Source of the DNA: Plumapathes pennacea
Lineage: Eukaryota > Cnidaria > Anthozoa > Antipatharia > Myriopathidae
Direction of reading: 5' to 3'
Assembly (NCBI GenBank): GCA_964036295.1
Contig: OZ038465.1
Location: forward strand, 2,365,115-2,429,114
Length of the DNA stretch: 64,000 bases
The first letter of the stretch is position 1. Each line of letters starts with the position of its first letter. Positions 38,726-51,000 of this stretch are shown piece after piece. The notes under the pieces are model-generated. The model worked only from the letters and a program-made list of their open reading frames with translations. It made no database searches and was not told where the DNA came from. Both the position numbers and the translations under genes were made by a program.

Positions 38726-41700
38726 ATGCCATTCGTATGCATTTCCAAGGACAGGAAGATCTTCGATAAGATTGTGCTTCCAGTGCTGTACAAATGGCCG
38801 CGAGTTTTACAAAGAATGCTTCCAACAGCCTCGAAAACAGTCGCCAGCATTCAAAATAGATCCCGTTCTTTGGTGCATGCACTGAGAAATGCCAAAACGG
38901 AGCAATCCCGCCTTATTCGTCTCGAGGACTTTAACGAGCACATCTTGCGATACCTCAGCACAGGACGCAGTCAGGCGATCAGAGAAGGCGCCTTAAGTAT
39001 TCTGCTGAGGATCCGTCAAAATGGTAACCGGGAAGTGAAGAAGGAAGTGCAAAAATCACTTGCCTTGTTGGGCTGGGTAGACCCTGTCAAGGGTCGAGGA
39101 ATCCGAGTTCTGTCCATTGATGGCGGAGGATCCAGGTAAATATAATAGATCGATGGAGATGTTTACCAGTGGTTACAGGTGAAACTTGTACTTAGACCGA
39201 GACAACGTGTTTGAAAGTCGGAATTGATCGACAAAAAATCGATCGTAAAAGCTTGCCCCGGTGGTGGTGGTGGTGGTGGTGGGGGTTGGGTGGGGGTGTG
39301 GGGAGTGTGGGGATTTATTGTAAAAACATGGGAGGGATGGTAGTTTCCCTTAGAGTCAGTACTGGCTTGTCATGCAACGCACCTCCCCACTAACGAGTTA
39401 CGAGTTATTGGGGAGGTGCATTTTGTGCGACAAGCCAATAATATACATAGCTGTGAGGGAGACTAGGGGGGTGGTAGTAAGAGCTAGAATCGGATTGATG
39501 CATAACTATTCCAGCTGTTAATACCATCCCCCACCCCACCCCCCACCCCACTTCCTCCTATATCCTTTTCAGCTGTGCAAAATTAATTTCTAACAGTCAT
39601 TTGTATTTTTTTTTTATTGACACACCAGAGGACTTATTCCCATTGAGATCCTGAAGAGGATTGAACACCTTTGCAACCAAGAAATTCATGAATTATTTGA
39701 CATAATCTGTGGGGTCTCAACTGGGGCCATTCTTGCAATGCTTCTCGGCATTAAGAGGCTTCCCCTGGAAGAGTGTGAACAGATTTACAAGAAACTGAGC
39801 ACAGAGATATTTGAGATGAACACCCTGATGGGAACAGGAAAGCTATTCTGGAATCATGCATTCTATGACACTGCAAAATTGGAAACTATCCTCAAGTTAG
39901 TGTCAGTTTAAACTTTGTTCTGTTGTCCTTTAGTTTAAACATCACAACATTTTGTACTGGAATGCTACCTACTAAAGATACTGGTAATTAATATATACTT
40001 TCAGCTTACAAGAAAACCATCTGCCTGTCATCCCTGTCCTGAACCACATCCACATTAGCCCCCTCTCCATCGGGTGGGACACTTAGAAGACATGCACCCA
40101 ACACAAAGGGGCTATATACACAGGCTAGCTACTCACCACTCACTCCATCATGATCCATTCTTCTTTATACATTGGCTACAGTACTGAATACTCTGTCACA
40201 CAGTAAATGTAGAATACTTGATTCTGCTTTTGAAGTCATTGTACATGTTGAGATTTTTATATTTGCCTTGATTTTGTAGAAGTGAAGGAGGGGAAATGAG
40301 GCTTATAGATGCTACTAAAGCTGGTGCTGAACCAAAGGTAATCAAGCACTGTCCAGTTTGTTACAATCCCAAGATTTAGGCCCGCCCGATAATTCTCCAG
40401 TCAGATTCCCTGTGGTGGGCATGCTCCACCCAGGCTTTTAACTCCTTACCCTATAAATAACTATTCGGGGTCGAAATATTTTTATATACCTCTAGCAGAC
40501 ACTTGCTCCCTTTTTATGCCTTTGAACAAGAAGCCTTCTTGAAACTGACTTGGCTACTCAACATTTGCGAAGGTCTCAATCAAGGGACGCGTTTTAGAAC
40601 CCTTATGAAATGCCTCCTTTGGCCAGCCATTCTTACCAACCCTATAAAATACCAAAAAAGCTATACCTTTTTTATACCCAAGGCTTGAAAAGGGACCCCT
40701 TTTTGGGTGGAGCCTCCCCGTATAGTAGATTATAGGGAGTGACCCCCCCCCCCCCCCCCCCCACAACCTTACCCCCAGGCTTCGACCTCACTGAGCTGCA
40801 AGCTGAAAATACTTACCAAGATGTTCCATGAAAGTGCTGTTGTTCATCTCACTTATAATAATATTCTGTAGTGATCTTTATTGGAAAAAAATAAGGATTT
40901 TCAGTACCTAAAATCTCATAAAAGTACTCACTGACAGATTCTTCCTGGGTGTGCTGTCAGTTTAGGTGGTTGCTGTCTCAACTGTTGTCAATCGCACTGT
41001 ACTCAAGCCATATTTGTTCTGCAACTACACCCATCCTTATGGCTCAGCACAGCGGTATCCAAGTAGCTGTGAACACAGAGTGTATGAAGCTTTGAGGGCC
41101 TCTTCTGCGGCCCCAGGATTCTTTGAAGAATGCAAATTGGGCCACGACATTCATCAGGTTGGAGTGTTGAGTAGCATAACCTGTATGTGGACCTCAGAAG
41201 TCTATTGTAAATCTAAAATCTGATAGTTATGGCTAACCATATTTCATGAGAGAGAGAGAAGGGAGAGAAGACACTGAACATTAAGAACTCCTCCTCCCAC
41301 AACCTGATTATGCTCCTGGCCTCCACACATCCTGTATTTCTCTGTGAGATGCCCAGGATTTGTACAGCCTTTTCAGTAAGTCAAGGACTCATAGTCATAC
41401 ATGTATTCAAGGACTTTTCAAGATTATACAAACCCTGGATGCCAACCTCAACACGTTTTCAGGTGGGATTATATTTGAGGCTGGGGATCTGGGTCCCTCC
41501 CAGGCAAGGGGTTCAGAGCTGTCTGGGGGAGGGGAGGGTAAGTTACTTTCACTTAAAAATTCAAGTTGAAATGGTACCTTTCTGTAGCTCTTTTGTCAGA
41601 TAAGTAAAGGAAAGGAGTGATTTGTTTGAGGCATGGAAGCTCTGCTCCACTGACATTTTAGTTTCTCTTGTCTGTTGGAAGGCATGGCCTTTTAATAATC

Positions 41701-42402
41701 ACATGATTTTTCAGGATGGTGGTTTATTAACCAACAACCCATGTGCCGTGTCCCTCCATGAAGCAAAGCTGCTCTGGCCTGGAACACCCTTTCAGTGCAT
41801 CGTATCACTCGGCACTGGCCGCTACAAAGGATCAGGACCCAGCAGTACCAGCTTCAGCACAGTGAGGGAAAAGCTGCTGAAGATTGTTGCCAGTGCTACA
41901 GATACAGAAGGTAAACAGACAGCAGTATTTAAAGCAGTGTGTGATAGAAGTAAACCTGAGAGAAATTCAGGTAGATAATGTAGAACTTAGACCTCTGCTA
42001 CTGGAGTGTTCTCCCAGCTATTCAAGTGTTTGCGGATCAGGCTATAAATAATGGAAAAGTAACATGACATGCATCATTTTATTTTTGTAAATTATTATAT
42101 TTTGACCTCAAGGGCAAAGGCTGAATTTAACCTTGGTTAACTTATTAATTTTAGCTGTTGACACCATCTTGAGAGATCTGTTGCCAAAGTCTGTGTATTT
42201 CCGCTTCAACCCTAACATGAGTACCGATGTAGCCATGGATGAATCCAGGGCAGAAGTCATGGAGCAAATGCAGGCTGATGCAAGGAGTTACGTGCAGTCA
42301 TGTGATCTAAAACTAAAGCTGGTGGCACATGCCTTGTCACAGAAGAAAACAAATGTTCAGTTTCTAAAGGATAGGTATAGGACATGGAAAGCAATGTCTT
42401 GA
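38726..42402 (+). CDS. PNPLA8: PNPLA8-type calcium-independent phospholipase A2 gamma (patatin-like)
   Basis: Patatin-family serine lipase that hydrolyses phospholipid acyl esters; the vertebrate enzyme acts at mitochondria and peroxisomes. Exons: 38726-39135, 39629-39895, 40280-40337, 40966-41157, 41715-41910, 42155-42402, giving 1,371 nt in one frame and 456 aa. All family motifs are present. The oxyanion loop GGGSRG is at 133-138 and spans the first splice junction, the nucleophile Ser167 is in GVSTG, and the catalytic Asp310 is in DGG at the start of exon 5. A Leu/Arg-rich helical segment (about 60-125) precedes the patatin fold, as in vertebrate iPLA2 gamma. The model is much shorter than human PNPLA8 (about 782 aa) because it lacks the long N-terminal region. 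The start is the first Met of the exon, and an upstream coding exon cannot be excluded. AATAAA signals occur at 42705-42710, 42781-42786 and 42791-42796. Confidence 0.92.
39260..39310. repeat. (GGT)n / G-rich tract
   Basis: GGT repeats run into G-rich DNA within PNPLA8 intron 1. C-rich DNA of the opposite composition lies at about 39525-39550 in the same intron. Confidence 0.85.
39364..39436. repeat. Short inverted repeat (hairpin element core)
   Basis: The left arm GGCTTGTCATGCAACGCACC pairs with a right arm that reads the near reverse complement and ends GACAAGCC. The loop is about 20 bp, itself containing a small duplicated ACGAGTTA word. Weaker inverted similarity extends outward to about 39348 and 39465, so this is probably the core of a non-autonomous transposon. 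Confidence 0.6.
40423..40712. mobile_element. Possible non-autonomous repeat with GCTCCACCCA ends
   Basis: GCTCCACCC near 40423 is mirrored by GGGTGGAGC near 40704-40712. The interior is rich in ACCCTATA- and ATACC-like words, similar in style to the repeat at 49659-49896. It lies in PNPLA8 intron 3. The evidence is short ends only. Confidence 0.35.
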
Positions 42403-43734
42403 AATTGTAATGAAGAGGTAGATCCAAGTTGTCAGCAGAATTTGTTTGCTGCTTTGAATAGCATTCTTTGCCATTCCTAGCTGGTCCCCATGAAATTGTC
42501 TTGAACTGATTTCAACATTTATATTTGAAGCTTGTCATGGTAAAACTAAGACATTTAGTGAGAATGTTTTTTTTGTATCTGTATAAATCATCATTGTGCA
42601 TTTTATAAGCTTGTTGAGGGGTTCTTTTTAGTCATAATAAGGTTCAAAATTCAAGATTCATTTTATTTGAAAAGCTTTAAAAAATCAAGAACAAGTAAAA
42701 CAATAATAAATATTTCACCATGCAAGCAACTACTTTATTGTGCCCAAAACGTTAAATTATTGTACCATAATGCACATTATAATAAAATTGAATAAATCAC
42801 TGTTTGCAGTGCCAAGCAAGGTTTAACTCAACGGCTAAATATATGGCAGCCTTAACTAGTAATAATCCCAATAATTATTACTGTAGAAATACAGTGTCTT
42901 TTACTGTATTCCTAAAGGCTAAAAAAATATATATATACAAAAAATTATTACGATTTGGCAACCAATCAATAATCATTATTTGAGGAAAAAATTACTACAC
43001 CCTTTGTATTTTTACCAAAAGTCATGTAGGACAATAACTGAATGTATTTCTAAATTTAAGTGCCATACGTGTAATAATAATTATTTTAATCCCATGCAAA
43101 GAATCAAGCTACTGTATATTGACCAGGTGATTTGGTTACATGTTAGTTGTGCAAAGGGTATTACAATAAGCCTCGCTAATAATATATAATTACATTTCTT
43201 CCCACAACCACACAGTGCTTTGAGTACTCATATATTTTTGTTCTCGTCCAGAAACTTGTCATTTGAGACAGACTACAAAGTGAAAAGAAACAAAGCTAAA
43301 CAAATCCTGTTTAGATTTACTGCAACAAATCTTACTAAAGCACTGCTCGACATTAACGGTTGCCTGCTATGCCTGGGGCAACCAAAACAATAATTGGCCA
43401 GGCAGGTAAATTCAAGGCTGGGCAACCAGAAATGATGAAACATCCAATTGCTAGAAGTCAATCTACAGTCTGAAGGACAACCAACCTAAAACCTTAATAT
43501 CGAGCACTGCAGAGAACAGGCTCAGAATAAAGAAAAATGTGTCATATTGTGATGAAGACTCTTTGTGGACAACAAGACTTATGGTTGAAGATGCTTCTCT
43601 AGGACTATGCGATTATTTTTTTCTAAAACAGAGCAATATTCTCTTACTACAGTATGTATGTATGTATGTATGTATGCAACACTGATACTAACACACTGTA
43701 ATTTTGGGAAATGAAGCTTGCCAACCGATTTAGT
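42403..43734. other. Convergent 3' region between PNPLA8 and TMBIM4
   Basis: Holds the 3' UTRs of both genes. Plus-strand AATAAA lies at 42705, 42781 and 42791. Minus-strand AATAAA (TTTATT on the plus strand) lies at 42734-42739 and 42662-42667. If the distal sites are used, the two transcripts overlap tail to tail. A (TGTA)n microsatellite lies at 43652-43676. No other coding signal was seen. Confidence 0.6.
43652..43676. repeat. (TGTA)n microsatellite
   Basis: Six TGTA units lie in the presumed 3' UTR of the minus-strand TMBIM4 gene. Confidence 0.92.
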
Positions 43735-46700
43735 TCAGTGCTTCTTCATGGCATCCAATATTCTGAGGATTTCCACAAACAAGTTGATGATGTCCAGATA
43801 CAAGTTGATAGATGCTAGGATGTACTCCTCAGGGGACAGTTTGTGCATCAACATGTGGGTGTCAAACACAATAAATGCAGAGAACAGCAAGGCTCCAGCA
43901 ATTGCGTAAACGAGTTCCAGAGTTTCACTGTGAAAGAAGAACTGCAAGGAGACATTTACAAATTCAGGTGAAAAAGGCTCTGTCCATACAGTGAAGCTTG
44001 AACATTCATGTGTTACCATAATATTAATCTCATTATAATCCATACTAATAAATGTAATGAGCTCAGACTCATCACAGGAAACATGACTGCTTGCTTTTCC
44101 ATTGCTGTATGTAATCATGAACTCACCTGCAGGAATCCACCCAAAATAAGAATCCACAGGAGGGTGAACAGCCTGCAGAATGAAAGATAAAAAACAAAAC
44201 TCAAAGACCATGCTTTTCTGCTAAATGTACAGTGACTGCTTCCCCTGACCCATTCCTTCCCTTCAAATTGGGTTAACCCTTCACCTGAATGATAGTCAAC
44301 ACATTGTCAACACATGTTGGTTGATAGTTCAAACTTTTGGGCTGTTCCCTAGCAATCATGGTTTCTCTGATGCCCTCCCCCCCCCCTCCCCCAGACCAGA
44401 GGAAAAGCCAAAATTAGCCCCTACCTCCCCACCCTGATTTCTCCAGTTTGCCTTCCCTCTACACCCCCCTTGATTCTTACCCTGCTCCCCAGCTGCTGTA
44501 GTCTTTCTTACTCTGGAATGTGTACATAGTAAGGGCAAGTGTGGTGGCCACTGTCAGTCCAAATGCCTCCAGGACCAGGGACTGGTCATAGAATGTCACT
44601 AGAAATAAGAAATTGAAACACATGATATGGCAGAGCAATAAAATGTTACTGAGAACTATACAGTCAGACAGAAATTTATTACTTTGGTCTGCTGTGTGGA
44701 CTAGTCCTTTAGTCTGCCAATCTAAATGTTCTTAATGTAAACTTTTTAAGTCCCTTCTAATCATAATTTAGACAAAAGCCAACATAAACACACTTTTTAG
44801 CTCGCGAATTCCACTTTGTGGGATTTGCGAGGTATAGTAATCACTTTCCTTCCCTACTTCCCTACCTCCCTACTTCCCTATTCCCTCTGTTGTCAACAAT
44901 GGATTTCCAAATAAAGCAGTTGCGGTTTTCCAAATTTGGGCATGATGAAGGTCGCGCAACAGGGTGTGTCGAACAACGCAGTTTAAAAGCAAGATGTTGT
45001 CGTAGTTGTTGCGACCATCTTTTTGTTCGGAACGTGTTCTCATTTTGAAGGTTTGTCATGCGTTCGAAGTTTGTTTGGCCATTGAGCTTGGTTGTGTCTC
45101 ACTCTACTGTGTTTTGCGTTGTTATTGTGACATTTTGGCGCGGTGCCATGAAGGTCAAACAATCAGTGGCACCGATGGCGTTAATATATCGCAAACAAAT
45201 CTGAAGCCGTTGGTTTAGTATCCGCCAAAATTTCTGTAGTGACAGTAAATACGGCTTAGAAGATACTAGGCCGAAAAGATATTTAATCTCGGCCAAAAAT
45301 ATCCATTTCCGGTGAATGTTTACAAGTTCATACAGTATGCAAATTATCAGGTGTTTCAATTCTTGGTTTGCATGTCACGTCATAAAAAGCCATCTCAAAA
45401 GTAACGTATCCTATAAGTCTAATACACTGATATGTTCAGGACTATCATGCCTTAAGACTTAAAGCAAAATTCTGAGTCGATACAAAATATCTATCGGGAG
45501 CTATGGACGTTTGAATACCGTGACAACAAAGCCGTGTACACGCGCGCGGCCGACTAAAATCGGTCCTTCACGCAACATTTTAAAATTAGCACTGCGAAAG
45601 ATGTGAAGTAACTAAACATCAAGCTGAGTCACAGATCAACTTCATTTTGTGTTCCGAGTTCGACTAACATGGCGGCCGCATACAAACTCTTATCAAATCT
45701 CCAAAAAGCAAATTGCCCCTGCTTCGCCAAAATGAAGCCTAGACAATCCAAATTGGCATCTGGACTATTTCAGGCATGCTCTTTTTAGTTCTAGAGTCAA
45801 AAAGGTACAATCTGTTATTTTGAAGGGTGCTGCGATCGCGTGACCCGTGAAAACCGCGTCGATAAATCTTTTCTCTCAATTATTATATAACATTTTTTTA
45901 AGCCCGCGTGAGCTAGTTCTATTAAATAGCTACTTCCGCAAAATGAAGTCCTTTTACAAATTCGCGAGCTTACAGCTGCCTTGCTGCTTTGATTATCTCT
46001 TTATGTGCATATTATAATATATACATGTATTTATTGACTCACCAAGAGTTCCCAAAGTATAAGATTCACTCAGTGTCTGTAAGATAAAACAAACAGTGAA
46101 GGTGAAAAAATTAGAAAGGTTAAAAACATTGTGAAAATGGTGATTTTGTAATGGTATGCAAAGTTGGTGAACTCACAAAGGCCAACAGAAGGTACATGTT
46201 CGTGGGGTGTTCCCGTCGTTTAAATGCAACACCAATGAGAAGTCCAATGGATAACACAAATGACACCATCAGCAGCTCAGGTCTGGAAAAAAAAAACTCA
46301 CTCAGGTTACTGCAGTTATACTACAGCTACAACAAAACACCCCTATTTTATTAATAATCCCAGTAGATACAATACAGTAGTCATACAGTATTTTGAAAAC
46401 AACTTGGTGATAGAACACCCACTCAAAACAAAGTAAAGTGTTTTTTTTACTCAGTGTGAAGTTTAGGTTCTAAAAAGTTGACTTCTACACTGGTAAAAAC
46501 TATATTGAGTTAAGGCCATGTCACACGAGGCAATTTTTCTTGCAACACAACACCATTGCAAGACAAGTTGCAGAAGAAATTGTGCATTCGACACCCCCTC
46601 TTTGCAACTTGCAATGCAACAAAAACTTGGGAGACAAGTTGAAGGAAAAATTGAACAACATTGAGCAATGTTGCATGGTTTTGTTGCACCACGTGACATG

Positions 46701-47747
46701 TCCTTTGCAACTTGCCTCGCAATGCTGTCGTCAGCGTTGCAATACAAATTGCAGGGAAAATTGCCTCATGAGACATGGCCTTTACAGATTGAAGCACTTG
46801 GGAAACTGACAGAACACTTGAGAAGTGTGGAGATCGAAGCACTTAGTGGCATCATGCTTCTCCACACTTTTAAATTCCCATGTTGCTTTGATTCATAACA
46901 CTCCTTTATTTATTTACTTTGAGGGTAATTCCCGCACTGTACCTTTGTTGTACAAAGCCCTTGATGGCTGGGGTATACATGAACAGTGCTCCGATGAGAA
47001 TAGTTAGACCCAACTGGGCTGTCAGGATGCCATACACTTTCCTCAAGAATCCTGCATCATCGACATAAAAACAAAAATTGATATTCAACTGTAAAACTGT
47101 TGTAATAACGTTATTTATGTTTAATAACTGGTAATTATTTGTCAATGCTTTAATGCTTTAATGGGTTACTCCTAAAAACAGTATTACACTATACTAGGAG
47201 ATCAATCTGCTGTATCATTAGAGCAAAAAGAGATTCACACAAAGTTTCTTCACATTAAAGTTGATTCTGTACTTGCACCATTGGAATTTTTCTGTACAAT
47301 TTTAGGGGGGATCTGCGTTTCGTGATGCAGGTACCAAAACAAATGGCCACAAATAAATTTGTTTATACATTCACGGAAGTGTAAAGCGAAAACGAAACTA
47401 GATAATAAATATACATGTACTGCCTGCGAACATATTTTTCAGTATTTTGTGAGATCTAAGCTTGTTTATCATCTACTTTCTCTAATACTAAGTTGTATAT
47501 TTGGCGGTAAAAACGCAAGAACAACAGCGTTCGATTTTGAGATTTAGTTCATAACGAAGATGGCAAATAACACGTATTTGAAACCCTTTTGCCACCGTTA
47601 TTTTCCTTCTCCGAAACTCTCTGGAAACGTACCAAGTCGAACTGAGACATTTGTCTTTGCAACTGTCACTCCATAAGTGAAATCGTCCTCTAAACTCCCC
47701 ATCTTCGACCCTCCGAACATCGTCGAACCATCCACCATGGTTGCCAT
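43735..47747 (-). CDS. TMBIM4: TMBIM4 / Lifeguard-4 (Bax-inhibitor-1 family) multi-pass membrane protein
   Basis: Golgi/ER membrane protein of the BI-1 family, linked in vertebrates to calcium leak and suppression of apoptosis. Minus-strand exons in coding order: 47747-47633, 47051-46943, 46282-46177, 46076-46043, 44598-44481, 44172-44127, 43941-43735. This is 735 nt in one frame, 244 aa (human about 238). The N-terminus has the family EDDF motif before the first helix. The core shows FLRKVYG, a hydrophobic helix per exon and RREHPTN between helices. The C-terminus carries the diagnostic [15 protein letters not shown] and the final [12 protein letters not shown] helix, with the acidic residues that form the pH-sensing pair in BI-1 proteins. 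A second in-frame Met lies 3 codons downstream of the start. Exon 4 is only 34 nt. The gene is convergent with PNPLA8 and divergent from PPP4R2. Confidence 0.94.
46513..46781. mobile_element. MITE with AGGCCATGTC ends and TTA target duplication
   Basis: A 269-bp palindromic element in a TMBIM4 intron. The left end AGGCCATGTCACACGAGGCAA is mirrored by a right end of the form TTGCCTCATGAGACATGGCCT. TTA flanks both ends (46510-46512 and 46782-46784). The interior has many inverted TTGCAACTTG-type words. The 3-bp TWA duplication suggests PIF/Harbinger mobilisation. There is no coding capacity. Confidence 0.78.
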
Positions 47748-48007
47748 CTTGAAATAAAACAAGACGTGTAAATTAATTTAAGACACAATATTTGATTGGC
47801 CAATAATAAACACGCTGACCAGTCACATTATCTGTTAGAACTCGTAGCTACCTCATCCAAATATGGTGAGTGGCCTGAGAGGTCCTCGTGACGTAACTTT
47901 CAATGGCGCCATTTTTGTTGTCCATATAGTTGAGTTCAAAAGTTGTATAATTTATTGTTCATTGGAAATTTTCTGACTTCTTTTCACGCTTTTTCTGCGA
48001 CTTGACC
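47748..48007. promoter_or_regulatory. Divergent (bidirectional) promoter of TMBIM4 and PPP4R2
   Basis: The start codons of TMBIM4 (minus) and PPP4R2 (plus) are only about 260 bp apart, head to head, so both 5' UTRs and core promoters must share this gap unless further 5' exons exist. A CCAAT-type word (TTGGCCAATAAT) lies at about 47797-47808 and an ATGGCGCC word at about 47904. No TATA box is obvious. Confidence 0.5.
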
Positions 48008-51000
48008 ATGGACAATACAGAGGGACTGCTTCATGCGATAAACGGTACATACTTGTTACCGCAACGAGGGGAAATGACTGTTCTGTTACGATTAACTTTA
48101 TACACGATGACTTGTTCTTACTGTGCACAGAGTTCGAAAATATGGCAGATGCGGACAAGATCCTTACGCCAGAGCTCGAGTCGATCATCGCCCACATAGC
48201 CAAGACGGGCAGGTTGACGTAAGTAGACATTCGGTGATGGTTTATTGCCCGATAAGAAATCCATATATCGACTTAATTAAAACGCTTCTGTGTTTTGGGG
48301 AAAGGCTGGTTCGAAGAAGCATTTGACAAAGTGACGTATCACAATCTTAGTGGGAGAAAAAAGAGCAGCATTTTTTTATTTCTCGAGGCTGTTTCTAATT
48401 ATATCGTCACCTTGAGAACGTACGAGACACATGGGGTCAGCGGTAATCCCAAAAAATATTATTTCACAAAAACAGGATTGCAATATCCTACGAAAAATAT
48501 CTGATCTTCATCTTTCTCATAGTCTTATAGAACCCTGTGGATCAAATGTATCAGATTTAAGACTCAAAAATACCATTCATTATGTTACTTATTAGTAATA
48601 AATTATTAGTACAAACTTCTAACGTTCAGAATTTTTTCAAATTTCTGCAACAGTTAGATTATTATAAACTAATTCATAAAATGCCCCAAAATTTGGGGGT
48701 CAACAGGCTTGTTTCGGAGATAATTGGTGTCATAAATTGCCAAATTTGGTCATTCCAGTCGTTGTTGGTATCGTTTGTTTATGATCACAAAAATGCCTTT
48801 CGAACATTGGCGATGATTGAATTGAACTTAATGGGTTCATAAGAAAACTACTTCAATCAGTTTAAGACCTTTTCTAAGACCCGATAAGGCATTGATAGCC
48901 ATTTTTGTAGCTTATTGCTTCCGTGACCAATGTTTTAGTGCTGCAGGAGTGGAAAAGTGGATTTAAAAAATACTTCTAACGTTCAGAAATATTTTATTTT
49001 TTGATATTATCTAGAGGATCGGTGAAGAAACTTATTTACTAAAAGAAAAATATGGGTCACCAGACATTTAAGAGAGTTATTTTGATGAATAGTATCCAAG
49101 AACCATGTTTTGTTAACATCTGCGCTGCATCATCCATTGTTAATACATGCGCAGAAATGTTGCGCATGAAAATTAGTGTGAACGTCCTTAATATACTTAG
49201 CACTGTTTGCAGTACAGCAAATTTTGAAAGCTTTTTTTAATTCCGTAACCAGCTTCCCATGGCATGTTTTGAAGCCAGTCTTTCACTTCAAACTTGATAA
49301 GGTGAGAAAATAAAATATAATAGGTTTATTAGAAAACAGCCACACATTCTTTACAGCATTCAACATACAGTATTTGCAAATGTATGCTTATTATACTTCT
49401 CTCAATGGCAAGCATATGGTACCTTACTTGAGACATTTGCCAGCTGACAGATATACAGTGTATACAATGATAAAATCATTTGTGTTGGTCAGATTCAGGA
49501 ATTAGTTCCCAGAAATTAATAGGTTTCCAGGGTTCAAGTTATCAGGATTTTACCAGTCCATATTTTAGGAACTCTTCATTCTTTCTCACCCCCTCCCCCT
49601 ACCCCTTCCTCTCCCCCTCCACAGATGCAGTTTTGAAATCTTGGATACAACACTGGAGTGTGCCACCTGGGACTGAAAACACTTACCCTATTTCAGACCA
49701 AAAAATTCGATTTTTGACTGTTTTTCAGATCTAAATTTGTTATTTTCAACCCTATTTTGGAACAAAATGTGCGATTTTCAACCCTATTTCAGACCAAATA
49801 TCAAAATCTCCTACCCTGTTCCAGACCAAAGGCTCAAAATCAATGCCCTGTTTTAGACTTAAATGCTGAAAAATAATACCCTTTAGGGTGGCACATACCT
49901 AATGTGGATTACATATGGGAGTACTCCCCTCCCCTGGTAACTATCCCAGTAATCCTTGTCTTGTGTATCATGCAGGTCATGAAAGATTTCTTTGAAGGCT
50001 GTCCTTCAAGGAACTCAACCTCATCACAACCTACACAGACAGCTGAGTTTGAAGTAATGAGACAGAGATTGTTAGACTGCCTGGACTCTTTTACAAGGTA
50101 TTATAATGATCATAACTTATCAGTAATGTTGTACTGTATACTTGTAACCTAATTTCTTAGTCTCTTCTCAGACAACTTGGCATTAATCCTTATTTTTATC
50201 TGACTAATAAACCTTGTTTGTCTACATCTAGTGCACCCTTTACAATCCAGCGACTTTGTGAGATGATGGAAGAGCCACATAGACACTACAAGTGCAGTGA
50301 AAAATTTATGAGAGGGATTGAAAAGGTAGAAATGCATTATGGGTACATATTATGATTTATCAGAATGAGTCACATCAAGGGGTCACATACAGTGCCGGCA
50401 TAAGTCAATAATTATTATAAATATTACAAAGGACTGAAACTTATCTTATAGTATTATTAACACTGCATATTGAGTCTAAATCAAGTTTCTCTTTATGTAT
50501 ATTAGAATGTACTTGTTGTCAGTACATTGGACTTGGATGATGAGATTGACCAGACCAAGTAAGGCGGTTTATGTTTGTTTCTTTGTTTCTTTCCCTAATT
50601 ATTTTATAATTATTTTATAATGTATTTCTAAATAACAAAATACTAATCCTTCACTACCTTTTCTACTAGTTCTGATCTCACCAATAATGTTGACAGTGCC
50701 CATACTGTACCAATCTTCTCTGGTTTACCCAATGGTCCCGTGACAAATGGAATCGCAAGCACTGCTGCCTCAACAGCTGAAGAGTCTGTGTCGGATGAAA
50801 AGAGTCTGAATAATAGACTCTCCATACATGAGCAAGCCAGTGCGACAGCAGACAACCAAGACCAAGTGCAGTGCCAAACTATAGCTGGTTCAAATGCCAT
50901 GCCCTGTTCTAGTAGTACAGAGACTGAAGATATCACAGGAGAGACAAAAGAGGAAACTGTTTGTGAAGAGAAAAACAATAAGGAAGATCTGGGGCAGCCA

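Noticed and set aside
48300-48345. Exon beginning GCTGGTTCGAAGAAGC after an AG
   Set aside because: In the phase required by the previous PPP4R2 exon it meets a stop after a few codons.
48940-48985. Alternative third exon of PPP4R2 encoding a Trp/Phe-Lys-Lys-Tyr-Phe pattern
   Set aside because: It resembles the family motif, but the phase does not fit the previous exon and a stop codon precedes any donor. The exon at 49253-49301 fits phase, donor, acceptor and motif.
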